64,000 nt of DNA. Origin: Axinella damicornis (lineage: Eukaryota; Porifera; Demospongiae; Axinellida; Axinellidae). This document shows, piece after piece, positions 44,941-57,264 of this stretch. The stretch is from positions 4,424,947-4,488,946 of the forward strand of contig OZ007509.1 of NCBI GenBank assembly GCA_963931865.1. Reading direction: 5' to 3'. The notes under the pieces were generated by a model. That model made no database searches. It was not told where the DNA came from and saw only the letters and a program-made list of their open reading frames with translations. A program made the position numbers and the translations under genes. The stretch's first letter is position 1. Every line of letters begins with the position of its first letter.

Positions 44941-45516
44941 GACATAACGTGATGGAGCCACCCTGAAGGCAGCGATCCTTGGGGCTATTGTCGGTACCTT
45001 TGTCCTGGTTGCAGTCACTATCAGCACTGTTTTGGGTGTGGTGTGCTTTAAGAGAGGACTCTTTGCAATCACCAGCAGGTATTACTGAGCTATTATAACA
45101 AAATGTAGCTGGCAAAGGCAAATCATGTATCATACAAGCTTCAGCATTCATGAGTCATGTACCTGACTAATTGATCCTTCATCATATCTGCTCCTGGTAG
45201 GAGTGGGTATACTAGCTATAGCAGCACCTGTTGCCTACAAGTGGCACTTATGTCAACACTAGCTAGCCAACAATTTTGTTATATGTTGCAAGTACATGGA
45301 ATTCATTGCTTTCAAGTGCATGTACCAGAATTCCATTATCCAATAAAGAAACTCTCTTGTCCTATGCAGCTAGTGTAAGTGTGTGATGGTTGGTCAGAAC
45401 CTTCTTGACCTCATCATCAAGGTAGAAAGCCTAGAGCCTCAAAACATCACGGCGAGTGAATCAACGGATAGTGTATTCAATGACCCCAGGGTTACAAGAG
45501 AAATCCGACGCCCTTA
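44941..45516 (+). pseudogene. Duplicated membrane and tail exons of the Ig gene, copy 3
   Basis: The membrane exon (44941-45078) is 138 bp, one less than the parent, because a C is missing near its start (CATAACGTGATGG for CATAACCGTGATGA), which shifts the frame. The tail exon (from about 45370) has an in-frame TAG at once and a short deletion before resuming at GTTGGTCAGAACCTTCTTGAC. It diverges after CGCCCTTATG at 45516. No Ig exons precede it. Confidence 0.88.
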
Positions 45517-45539
45517 TGTGAAATTCTTTTGTTTTGATT

Positions 45540-47722
45540 TAAGTTGGAGTGTGACAGCAATCTTCTGTATTGTGCGATGCCATTAAATGTTGTGTTGCAA
45601 GTTACATAATTGCATGGAAGGGTGACGACCCAATTTCAGGCCACAGCTACCTTGAAGTTAAAAAGAGTTCCACTCTTCAATTTTAAGGAGCCAGCTCAGA
45701 GCCACCAGATCTCAGGACTGGAGTGATGTTTCCATTCAGCCCATGCAGTGGTAATAGGTAACAATGGGGCTCGGTTAGAGAAGGATAATTATGCATATCT
45801 GGTTTGGTGCAACATGCAGTGATTTTGATAGTTGACAGTGTCTTGTGAATCTCCTCAGCAGTGCAAGAAATATTGCGGACACAAGCATGCATGAGTGCCA
45901 GGAATTATAGCCCCAGGGATATGATACATGAGGCCCTGTGGACTGATACAAGAGGCAGAGTACATGTAGGAAGTCTAGCATATTGGCCTAGCTTGCTAGA
46001 AGGTGACCAGTAGTAGTAGTTGGACTGCATAGACAGTGAGTGATACACTAACCACAATTGTGAGAATATAGGTGTGTAAGCCGAAAGCTTTGCCATTCCC
46101 ATGCACCTGCAATATGCGCTCCTGGTCAGACGCGTCTATACATACACCTTTAGCGATACTATAGCTAAACAGTCTCATGCTCAGCAGCATTGGTAGTCCA
46201 CGCTTTTCCCTATCTCATATAGCTAGGTACCATGTAGTACTATGGGTTACTATGTAGCTAGAGTGAATCTATCCACGGATTACCTCAAGATGTGGCAGCA
46301 GTAGCATTCCTTTGCTGCTGTGAGTGAACTTACAAAATGACTTTGAAACTCTGCTTTAAACTCCCAACCCCCCCCCCCCCCCCCCCCCTTTCAGGCTTCA
46401 CCACTCCTTCAATCATTGCCGCCATCTCCAACCACACATCAGCACCTCCCCCGATGAAAACTGATTACTGAAACTTCATTGATCCCACTCCACTGCCATC
46501 TTCATCCAGATGTGGACTGGTGTGCAGAGAAGAGAGGACGTTAGAACTGTGTATATAGACGACAGGTGCATGCAGTGAGTATAGGGGCTCCCCTTAATTA
46601 GCCTCGTACCGTCCTAGCCTCCTTCCCACCACCTGAGGCCTTCTTTCTGTTTTGACGGTCAGCAGCATTCTTGTGCTTGTACTTGGAAGGTCCCTAGCCT
46701 TGTATCCACTCCAAGGTAGTGCCTATTTAACTTCCAGAGCTGTATAGGCCCAGGCAAATAGTACCAGTATAACTTTCAGCAAGCATCACAGGTAAGCCTA
46801 ACATCCGGATATCCGTTTCGTAGCAGTTTCGTATACGCGTACTAATCTACATGCCATCTCGTCAGTTTAATATTAATCCGTCAGTGGAGTGCAAGAGAGC
46901 TAAAGAGCCTGGAGGAGTTGCAAGGTGATTTACAAAGGTAACATATTCTGTAAAACCGCCTAATAGTATACTCCAATGTACGTATAATTATTATGCCTAT
47001 GAATGCTGGACTACTGCTGAGAGAGAGAAGGGGACTGCATGGTTTTGCATTGGAGTAAGGCCATGCATATTCACTGCATATATACTTGAAGAGTTAGTAA
47101 TTTCAGTGAATCCTCTAGCAAATATGTCATAATTGTAACGCTGCAGCATTCCAGTTCTGTAGCCTTGTATATACCTATGAAACGGCATGCAAGTTTCATT
47201 ATAATATACAAGCTACTTGGATGCTCATAAGGAACCCACACACAGGAAGGATTAAGCTTCAACCACATGTACTTGACTGCTAGCTTTCTTTCTTAGTGCC
47301 GTTAAGATCACATTACATGTAAAATTCCAGTGGAACACAACTGTCGGTACACAAGGGTTTCAGTTGCAACTACTGGTAAAATAATTATGTAAGCACCTAC
47401 TTTCAACAGTGAAGCGTATAGCTCTCAAGCCTTCATGAAATTCCTCACTGCAGTTTGTACTTTGTAGCACATATAGTAAACCAATCAACGGATTCTTTTT
47501 TACCCCACCCAGTGTCATATAGAGTGTAAATTAGCAATCTTCATCTTGGTACGCTGGTGTTCTGTTTATGAAGAAGACCACAGAGAAGAACATAGAACCC
47601 TTGTTTGTGCATCTTAGAAACAGAACCCATATTGAATAACGTGTGGTAGCTCAGTGGTCTCACAGTATAATGGACCATACGTACTGTGTTCTTTTGCAGA
47701 TCAAGAATCAGTCGGAGTCATT
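45540..47722. other. Intergenic, end of the amplified block then unique sequence
   Basis: 45540-45960 is a third copy of the Ig 3' flank. 46790-46940 has weak similarity to the POT upstream region (ATATCCGTTTCGTA, CATCTCGTCAGTTTA). A poly-C tract is at 46370-46388. No gene is supported between 45960 and the Notch ligand start. Confidence 0.6.
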
Positions 47723-50700
47723 ATGAGGTTGTCTGTGGGGCTGAAGTGTACATACATCCTCTTCATTGTGTGTGTCCTGAAGAAAACTGTAAGTGATTGA
47801 TGCAAATCGCACAATCATGATTGTATATTAAGTGCAACCACACCTATATCGGCCACTATGGTCTGTATTTATTTGGAAGTTGCAATGGAGTATTTAATTA
47901 AATCCGAACTCATAATTATGCGATTAATTTTGCAATGATATGAGATGCTGAGAAGTGATATAAAATTCACCTTTTTGTTCGGGTTTGGGGGGGGGGGGGG
48001 GGGGGGGGGCTTATATAGTACCAATATAGGTTGAAGATGAAAAGTGGTAGCGATTTTTGTTTCTCACAGTATCCACCGAATGGATTTTGCAATTGTGTGA
48101 AGCAAAATTAATAATGAGACATTGATTTAGAGCAGTACGTACTACCATATTGTTATATGATATGCACTCTCCATGTGCAGGTATTTGTGGAGGGAGACTA
48201 TATTTTCTCCATTCAGCTGATTTCCTACAGCAACCCTGAGAACAGGCTTGCCAGTGGTACCTGCTGTGATGGCAGTGAGGAAGCAGGATCCTGTCCAGCA
48301 CCTTGCAATACCACTCTCCGCATGTGCTTCCGAAATGCCAATCAATCTCGAGATGATCCTGGTTGCCCTATCCAGGAGATCATTGGTGATTCAGCCCCAA
48401 GGGGTTTGAATCCTTTCATTCAGGGATCCTGGCCTGTAAGTACTGTGCCTTTTGGAAGATATAGTCCTACTGCTGTTTGTGACATGCAATTTTTCAGTCA
48501 TTTACCTGCTAAGAATGAGACTCATTGATGCTCCATTTGATTCTTCCAGGGAGGTGTGCAATTGCATATCTCAGTGACTAGTAAAAATGCCACTGAATCT
48601 GAACTCATCGACAACTTCTTCATTGAACTTGACATCCTTGACATCACTGCTAACGACCCACTCTCACCTTCTCGAGAGTACTCCGGCGAGAATGAAACAG
48701 CTGTGATGCGGCTTTCATTTCGAGTAGCATGTGCTTTCAACTACTTTGGCTTAGACTGCAACACCTTCTGTATGGATAGAAATGACACAGCTGCTCATTT
48801 TACCTGTGGCGAGAGTGGTGAGATTGTGTGCCTGCAGGGATACCAGAATGAGTCCTCAAACTGCACTCAATGTGCTCCAGCTGAAGGATGCTGTACGTTA
48901 ATACCAATCTTTGATTATGTGTGTAATAGCTCTACACCATTAGTCCCAGCTACCCCTATTGTGTATGTAGCATGTGCAGAAGAGAGCAGCAGGTGGAGAC
49001 TGCAGTGCAACATGACGATTGTGTGTATCCATAATTCCATAATATTATGTGTATGCATCAAATAGAAATGCAACTATGAGCACATCAAATGGCCCAAAGT
49101 GCATAAAATGGATTAACAACCCATTTGAAGAAATACCTGAACTTTTCGAGAAACGTAATATTCGAAACCTTCTAACTTGATGCATTTGTGGTGGGTACTG
49201 GAGCATAAATAGACAAGTACATGTATCAGTGACAGATCTCATCCGGTAGCACAGCATATGGTATAACACTCTTCTGTCCATGACCTTCGATCTGCTCTCT
49301 CTCAGCCACCGCTAATGGCTTCTGCACTGCCCCAGGAGAGTGCCGCTGTCGTGAGGGGTGGAGAGGGGAGCAGTGCAGCGAGTGTATTCCATCCGAAGGA
49401 TGCTGTATGTCATACATAGTCCCCACAGATCTATTTACTATTTACATTCATACTCATGGCATGAATAGTGTGCTACGTATGTTCAGCAGTGATTCTGCTG
49501 TCAAGGGAGGTGGGGAGAATTCACTTTAAGATCAGGACCCTCATGCATCGGGGATTTGTTCTCTAGCATCAAATTTAAAAGAGAGAGGGTCATGATCATC
49601 AGGCTGATTAAGACTAATTGGCTGTGTAATATGACATAATAGATCTAGTCTAGCTACATACACACTAACTCTGTCGCTTACAGTAATAATACTTGTGTTG
49701 TCGTGTTCCTCTGCTATAGGCTTCAGGTCTTGGGCTTGAATCCAAAACGATTCTGTGTTTTTGTTCAACATTCCACATGTAGCACCTACAGGAGGATTCT
49801 GTGTTCAACCTGGAGAGTGTGAATGTCAACCAGGATACTCGGGTGAAAACTGCACAATAGGTAGGTTGAACTTTGAAAGCGTTATGTCTCGATAATACAG
49901 TATTGTATTGCAGGTTTGTCAACCAAGTAGTCTAATATGTCCCCTAGCTAGCTAGTGCATGTGTATTCTTGCAGATTCCACCCTTTACACCCCCATTCAG
50001 ATGAGAAACCACAGGAATCAGTATTTAATTTGATCTGAAAACATTATACACCTACACGTACAGACAGACGTGGTGTAATATTATGTTCACAGTATCCAAT
50101 GTTGTTGTTCTGTCTATCATAGGACCCATTCCGAGTTCCACTCCTACTGTTCCACCATCAAGCACTCTCATGCCATCCCTAACAACCATTAGTAGCGGTA
50201 CTGTTCCACCATCAAGCACTCTCATGCCATCCCTAACAACCATTAGTAGCGGTACTGTTCCACCATCAAGCACTCTCATGCCATCCCTAACAACTATTAG
50301 TAGCAGTACCACTGGGTCCAGCAGCACTAGTGTAGTACCTACAGCACCCCCGGAGGTTAGTTCCAGCTCAACTTGACACACATGAACAGGATATGCAGCA
50401 AAGTTTCTTTATTTCTCTTTTTCAGATACTTTCAACACACAGTTCTACCAGGCTGTCTCTCACAACACCGGGTCCAGTGGCTACTCCATTCATCATTCCG
50501 GGAGTAGGCGGCACTATCCTGAGAGATGACAGTTCCAGCCTTGTGCTGCTCATAGTGGGGCTGACAGTCGGTGGAGGGCTGGTGATCTTGTTGTCTGCCG
50601 GCATTTTTCTCATCATACTGGGGATAATGGTGTATTCGAAAAAGAGAAAATGGAATCCCAAGAGGAGTAAGAGTAGCACTCAAGTCTGTTCCAGTATATA

Positions 50701-53390
50701 TAGCATGCTAACTCCAGCCTAGCCTCGTTCCCAGGCCGCGTGGGAGGCCCGGGAACGAGGCTAACTCATAACCATGCACATAATGCAAGACTGTTAACCA
50801 AGCAGCTATGGTTCAGGTGATGAGTGATCCATTGTTGTTCATTGCACTACAGGAAGGTTTACTAACATCGTCTACGAAACACATACAGCTGACACAACAA
50901 GAGAAGGAACTATGCAGTCCCCCCGATACATTGACCATTCATCAGGTTAGTTAAGATATCGGTCAACAACAACAGTGAATAACAAATAATTGAGAGTGAG
51001 CTCCTAGACTGGCAATAAAACAGTGAAGCTAGTTCGTTATGATTCTAAAGGCGTGTAGCCAGGTCTGTGTATAGCAAGTCCTTCCTCTGGCCCGTACAGA
51101 GAACAGATCTCCAGCATTTGGGCTCCTTGCTCATGCTGTGGCCAGATTGGGCCAGCCCCCACCCAACAGGAACTCATTCCCAGATCCCACTTACAGCACC
51201 TTTCAGGACGACACAGCCTCTGGACAGGAGGTAAGAAGGTGATTGGATGAAGTTATGGTTTCCAGAGTTTCATAGAGCTTGCTTTTGATGAATGGCTGTA
51301 TCTAAGTACTATTAGCTAAGACTGTAACAAGGACACTGTTTATTTTGAACTCCATAGTAGGGGCCTTTGTCGGAGAATTTAGAGTAGACAAGCCTCAGGT
51401 TCCAAAGCAAATTGCTGTCAACCGGTTTAACCACAAGTGGCACTGGTGGTAGCTAATCTCTCCACAATGTCCTCAACAGAACAACATGTAAAATTTAATT
51501 GTTCATATAATAAATCATTGCTGAGAATGTGTAAATTATGGATCAGAAACTTCCCCCTTGTATGCGTACATCAAGACATCGTCGTCATTGTACGTGGCGT
51601 GGATGACGATGATGATGTACACCAACAATAATTGCTGGCAGAGCTGTTATAATTGAACAGGTTTCTGTTATTGTTCCATGCGTATACATGCACACCGTCA
51701 GACATCCATGACTTCCACTACGGAGCTATGGGATGAGGGTGAAGATTACCCGGAGGTTGCTGGTACTCCCAGTGAAGAGACAGCTCTGAATCAGAGCTCA
51801 GCAGAAGGGATCTACACAGATGAGGAGAAATTTGACTTGGTAAGTGTATGTCTACATACTGAGCTGAGCTGTACCGTCCTTTGAGCACAAGTGTAAAGTA
51901 AGCTCGTATAAAGAGCACACTGATTGTATATACCTAGTTTCATTCCACTTCAGTCAACTATTACAACATAGTGCTGATCTTGATTGTAGAGAGATGGCCA
52001 GAATTGTTTGCGCTTCATCGCTGTACATCCAATTCCTTAATTCCATATCATACTTCACTATCCAGTCAACTACTAATATGCATGGTACCAGAAGCAAAGC
52101 TGGAACTTGTGTAACAAAGGCTTAGGAGGCAAATCTTGTGGGAGTTCTTGCATGGATCAAACCATTGTTTCAGCTTTCTGCATTTAGGACTTAGTTTACA
52201 TTAGGCATAGCACATCATTTTCTGCTTTGCTAGCACACTATTTGCTGAGTCAAAATTTGGACAACAGATTGGTGATCTTGCACACTATCTGGTTTGGATT
52301 ACAGAGCCTCCACCAAACTCCGGGTTCTGGGGAGGAGGACAGCGATATTGATTTCCCTGTCATTAGCAACCCAGGTGCCACTCATTGTGATGATGCAGCT
52401 TTGCCTTGGGATCAGCACCTGGCTGCTGCTGAAGAAAGTACGACAGGAGATCCACAAGCCAAGGCAAGGAGCTAGCATATGGCATGACTGTGATGTTGCG
52501 TTGGGTATAGCCTCGTTCCCAGGCCGCGTGGGCCTGGGAACGAGGCTACACTGGGTAGTATTGTGTCAGCTGTGCATATCATATTAGACCCTTTTCTTTG
52601 TTAACCAAAGTATGGAAGTACCGGGGTGTACCAGTGAAACAGTCAGCAAAGCAATTTGCATATGCATGCAAGGCCATTCAAGGGTCTACATACTTTTTTA
52701 TGGACCAACTGCATAAAGGTGTGGCTAACAACATGATTTACGTTGCTGTGGTGATGCCGATCTTATATGGCAATTTTATATGGGCGACATTCCAATATAT
52801 GGCTATCTAGGTAACAGGATTAACAAAAGGACATCTGCATGGGCATTACAGTACACTTACAGTACAATCATAACGATTAGCCTCGAGGCCTCGTATACCC
52901 AGGTCTTCTCACCCCAGCATTTGTTGCTTGCAGTACTTTCCACACATTATTAATGCAAGTGACTAATGCTGGGGCAAGAAGGCCTGGGGCAAGAAGGCCT
53001 GGGTATGAAGTACACATTAACTCATGTTCTCTCTATCTGGCACCACTAATACAGGATATACTATATGCTGATCTTGATCACCAACCCACACATTTTGAGC
53101 CGCGGAATAATGTTGGACAGGTACGGTCAACACCTTGCCTCATTCCCAGGCCTACCCTGTTATTATGTCAACACAAACCGAAGAACAGAAAACGGGGTAG
53201 GCCTGGGAACGAGGCTACAGTCAACACCAATGATTGTAACTACTTCTCAGCTAGCTGATTCTAATTGGGCCAGTTATCCAACATACAGATGACAGTTCAC
53301 CAGGCCATCCAGGGTCCCACTCCCCCTGTGGTCACATACGCTGATGTTCTCCATAATGGAACTCCGATGACAATCAAGTCCATAGTATAA
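47723..53390 (+). CDS. Delta/Jagged-type Notch ligand (MNNL, DSL, 2 EGF, mucin stalk, TM), 13 exons
   Basis: Exons are 47723-47788, 48181-48435, 48550-48892, 49306-49404, 49783-49860, 50123-50355, 50426-50666, 50853-50945, 51100-51230, 51702-51839, 52305-52463, 53055-53120 and 53289-53390; about 667 residues. The start gives a signal peptide ([19 protein letters not shown]). Residues 23-165 fit the Notch-ligand MNNL region ([18 protein letters not shown]). Residues 167-214 are a DSL domain with cysteine spacing 8-3-11-7, as in human DLL1 ([27 protein letters not shown]). Two EGF repeats follow ([32 protein letters not shown]), then a Ser/Thr/Pro stalk with three 18-residue repeats, a membrane span at about 395-427, and a 240-residue tail. 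The tail ends with ILYADL (Tyr616) and VTYADV (Tyr651). Exon 11 to 12 needs a GC-AG intron; that junction is the least certain. Confidence 0.87.
50146..50307 (+). repeat. 54-bp coding minisatellite in the Notch-ligand stalk, 3 units
   Basis: Three nearly identical units encode [18 protein letters not shown]. The first two are identical and the third has a few changes. Likely heavily O-glycosylated and variable in length. Confidence 0.93.
50720..50763. mobile_element. Minimal hairpin MITE, TAGCCTCGTTCCC family
   Basis: TAGCCTCGTTCCCAGGCCGCG and its complement, 44 bp, in the intron after the membrane exon of the Notch ligand. A near-identical 41-bp copy is at 52508-52548 in a later intron. Confidence 0.75.
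52895..53006. mobile_element. Inverted-repeat element in Notch-ligand intron
   Basis: ATACCCAGGTCTTCTCACCCC on the left is mirrored by GGGGCAAGAAGGCCTGGGTAT on the right; GGGGCAAGAAGGCCT is repeated in tandem at the right end. Non-coding. Confidence 0.65.
53136..53217. mobile_element. Hairpin MITE beside a splice donor
   Basis: TGCCTCATTCCCAGGCCTACC and its complement bound an 82-bp element. GTCAACACC occurs on both sides (53126-53134 and 53220-53228, offset by two bases). It begins 15 bp after the exon ending at 53120. Confidence 0.8.
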
Positions 53391-53719
53391 ACTCTCCCAC
53401 CAAGCCAAAACTTGGATAAAATGTATTGTAGCACACTGTGTATATTTGCCATGGCATTGTAACTACGCATTCATAATAGCATAACCCAATGGGCGGATCC
53501 TGCACACTTGAACAGCAACATGTAGGAATAGTGTGGACACGATGACAATAAGAAAAAAATAATGCTCAAAATATCAACTTCTAAGCCTTCATACCATTCA
53601 TCTTTGTGTATTTGTACCAGACGTTGTCAATTTAGTCATTACTCGAGCATTGTAATGATTACAGACTAATTGCACATATTTTTCTCTGGAGGTCACTGTT
53701 AGCCTATGGATATATTAGC

Positions 53720-53781
53720 CTAGTCTCGGTACCAGACCCTCGCACGCTTGCTCACGTGCGAGGGTCTGGTACCGAGACTAG
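53720..53781. mobile_element. Palindromic MITE, CTAGTCTCGGTACC type
   Basis: CTAGTCTCGGTACCAGACCC is followed by a short loop and its complement. Flanks ATATTAGCC and GTATTAACC are similar but not identical. A partial relative (GACTCTCGCGGCGAGAGTC) is at 25544-25563. Confidence 0.75.
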
Positions 53782-53783
53782 TA

Positions 53784-54160
53784 TTAACCCTACAAGTGCA
53801 TCCTGTACATGCTGTGACTCTAACCACACCCAGCTTTCAGCCGATGACTGCGGGGAAGCTTCACTGGCAGAAATAGAGGCCCTACATGAGCTAGAGGTCT
53901 ATTTCTCAGCACATTCGTGCAAACGAGAGAAACAGCCCACTCAGCTCCAACCAAGGGCTTTTCCTAAACACAGCCATGCTGATTGTACCCTTTGGGTGCA
54001 CCCACCTCCCCCAGTCCCACCCTTTCTGCTCAAGCAGATCTCCCGAGGACATGCCAGAAGTGACATCACAAGACAATTAAGACCTATTAGTGAGGACACC
54101 AAACGCCCCACACTGTCTCAGAATGCCTCAAAATCACACACACGGAGGCTGCAAAGCATG
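53784..54160 (+). other. Open reading segment of uncertain status
   Basis: After the palindrome the frame stays open to 54325 and encodes mixed sequence, including LAEIEALHELEVYF and a Pro run (VHPPPPVPPFLL). Composition before 54160 is protein-like and could be an exon, but no acceptor, donor or family was identified. Beyond 54160 it is repeat. Confidence 0.25.
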
Positions 54161-54164
54161 GCGT

Positions 54165-54317
54165 GGAGGCCTGGGAACGAGGCTAGGAGCATGGCGTGGA
54201 GGCCTGGGAACGAGGCTAGGAGCATGGCGTGGAGGCCTGGGAACGAGGTGTGGAGGCCTGGGAACGAGGTGTGGAGGCCTGGGAACGAGGCGTGGAGGCC
54301 TGGGAACGAGGCTAGGA
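54165..54317. repeat. Minisatellite made from MITE ends
   Basis: GTGGAGGCCTGGGAACGAG is repeated seven times, first in 33-bp units containing GCTAGGAGCATGGC and then in 19-22-bp units. GGCCTGGGAACGAGGCTA is the right end of the TAGCCTCGTTCCC MITE family. Confidence 0.9.
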
Positions 54318-54359
54318 GTACATGATGTTATCATGTTCATTGTGTCGCAATGATAATCA

Positions 54360-55731
54360 TCATGCGGTCGTGCCCGAATCTCACCCTGCGTAAGCGTGAT
54401 TTCTTAACAGAAACTTCCAGCCCTGCATGACTAGACCATGCATGCCGAACACAGGTAGGTCATGTAGCTGTATTCCTAGTACTAATTCCTGAGTCCCACA
54501 CTGTCTGGAACTCACTGTGAAAGGCGTTCCAAATCTTGACTCCTTGCCAAAGGAATCATCTGGGAAGGTCACCCCGATCTCTGAGATGGCCATCTTCTGG
54601 GACGAGATGCCTGGAGATCAATAGTAGTTTCTGCATTCATTGATGATGTTCAGCACGCTGCACAGTGACTCTAATAAGTTAGCCATCTGGTTTCCAGGGG
54701 GGGCAGGGAGGGAGGGAGGGAGGGAGGGAGGAAAGACGATGATGTAATCAACATGATCTGCATTCGATTTGAAGGGCATCCTCCAAAATAGAAAGAAGCT
54801 GGATGACCTGGTTTAACTTGCACTCAATCACAGCTCAGCAACATCTTTCAGGAACCACTGCGGAAATATTGACACCATGCTGTTGATGGCTTCCTCCTGC
54901 AATTTGTGATAACCGTGATGTTGGCTGCCAACAGGACTTGCAAGTCAAAAGACAAGTCCTCCCAACCTCATTCCCAGGTTCCACCCCAGCCTGGGAATGA
55001 GGCTAGGGTCAATACAAGAACAAATAGTACAGCTGCACACACTGCAGGAAGAGATGTATACCAGTTGACAGAAAAGGCAAAAGGCCCCCAAGAGCAAATT
55101 GTCCCTTGTTGCTAGCTAGATTTGTAGCAGTTGTACCCCAAAGAATCAATCAGGTTTGCACTTCAGCTCAGCACGGTTCCATATACACTTAAGGTACTCT
55201 ATTACCCTTCTTCCCTATCCTTGGGAGACCTGCCTTTGGTACCTGGATAAAAGTGCTTGGAGGTCAACGTCAACTTTACTGCCAGCTTCAGCCCGGCCGT
55301 CACAACAGTCACTGCTTGCTTTATAATACACCTGACGTTGAAATATTTTTGGCGGGAAATGGTGAGCGCATGCGCAACAGGATACATCCGGTTTTGGTAT
55401 AAATACTGAATTTGTATCAAGTTTTGGCGGGAAGTCGGGATGGCGTGTTCGCTTGCAGACTGGGGTCTGAACATTGCCTCCCCAATAACCGAGTACGAGG
55501 TCGGGCCCCTCCGTACATACCGGTTCTCGACTTCCCCGCCTAGCAGCCGGAGTACGCCGGTTCCCATCTGACCACCGAAGCTAAAGGTGTCTGGTAGAAA
55601 GCAGGTCGCCCTCCTGTGATTCCAGGCACGCCTATCCAGCGCTTCTGAGGCTTACACTTCGGTGTCTGACCTGTCACGGAGGGGTAGGTGTGTTGCTAGG
55701 TTTGTTTTTTCCTTCTTCTTCTTCTTCTTCT

Positions 55732-55764
<33 letters not shown>

Positions 55765-57264
55765 ACTACTAGGCTTTTTTCCAGCTTTGTTTCTTTTTAC
55801 ACTGCTCTGCTAAACCTGGTAGCATCAAATATATATTGTAGTGGCTCTGATGATTTTTATGCACTCCTTGACTTTGCTAGTTGCTGGGAACTATTGGAAC
55901 TATATCAGTAACTGTGTCTGATTCATGAAGGTCCTGAAGGGAAAATGGACTTCTCACTCCCAATCCAGCCCGTGGGGAGCAAACACAGTGGGAATGGAGC
56001 ACCTATATACAAAGATGGCCCAGGGGGAGCTCTGAACCTGCAAAAATGTGTTAAGGGAGAGTTAACTTATAATGTGGGTACCGGGTATACTACAAATTAA
56101 GTGCGCTATGAACTTAGCTCGAGTCGCTGCGCTGTGCCTATTTTACTGGATCAAGTTTTCCCCAAATTGGTCAGGCTCACTCCACAATGTTGTGAGTCGC
56201 TGCGCTGTGCCTATTTTACTGGATCAAGTTTCCCCCAAATTGGTCAGGCTCACTCCACAATGTTGTGCATTAAACGTCATTAGTCTCTCACTGGGTCAAA
56301 TGACCTGTATAGTCTGCAAACTCATGCAGGAGCTCATAACTGCTTTGCAGCGCTCATAAGCTCGGATCCTAGCTGGTCAACTAATAATTATGTATACCTG
56401 CGAACATAAAAGGTGGTAAACTAGGCCCTTAATTTGGACCTGTGCATATGTTTTCTGTCGGTGCTGTAATTTGGAGCTGTGCATATGTTTTCTGTCGGTG
56501 CTGTCTATAGCTCATGCACTAGCTTGGAAGAAGTTCACAGACGTGTCAATCCAGCTACTGTACTACACAACAAAATTCATACTGCAAACCGTTACACCAA
56601 ACAATAAAATGGTGCACAATACAATACATAATACTTCACTGGGACCCAACCCAATGCCTCGACAATTATTGGTGCCAATCAGTTCAGCTGAGTAGGAGGC
56701 TGTTCAGACCTTGGCCATGTCCAGACGAATGAAAGACCTGCAGACATTTAGATAGTCACTGCCATTCAACAGCCGGCCAGGAGAGCATCCATACACTTAT
56801 AATTATGCTCATAATTTTCTCTGAACCCCTCCTCCATCCTCAGTCCCCCTCCTCCTCTCCCAGCTGAGTCTTGCACACACCAATCTCTATATATATGGTC
56901 ATTGTTGGCCAGCCATTGGTAACTCTTCAGGGCCTATACAGGGGTCCGATTGGTCATAGCATCTTGTGCACTTCCCACCTATGCATGCACCTGAGTGCCA
57001 TGCACTCCCCACCTATAATATAGTGACTTGTGTACTCATGGCTGATGATAGCTATACAAAGCATGGTTGGTCCAGAAGTACAATGTAGTTGGACAATATG
57101 AAGGAAGTCAATTCAAGTCAAGTTGAACTTGACTTGACAGTCAAGTTAGTCAACCTATATTATTCTACATGTACAAGAACTAAATGTGGACAGACTGTTC
57201 CAGCTAGTACAACAATAATTTGGGTTCAGTTCTATAATCTTGCGAAAAGCGCACACAGTGAAGT
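54360..57264. other. Intergenic, no supported gene
   Basis: Contains a GGGA tract at 54699-54731, a hairpin MITE end pair at 54966-55005, a T-rich tract at 55709-55763, and a tandem duplication of about 72 bp at 56124-56267 (GTCGCTGCGCTGTGCCTATT). A minus-strand stretch at 54905-54835 reads LQEEAINSMVSIFPQWFLKD and might be a relic exon. A plus ORF from 55439 (MACSLADWGLNIASP) has no support. Confidence 0.5.

Noticed and set aside
54835..54905. Minus-strand LQEEAINSMVSIFPQWFLKD as an RWD-domain exon
   Set aside because: The match to the RWD start is short, and neighbouring open segments could not be spliced in frame.
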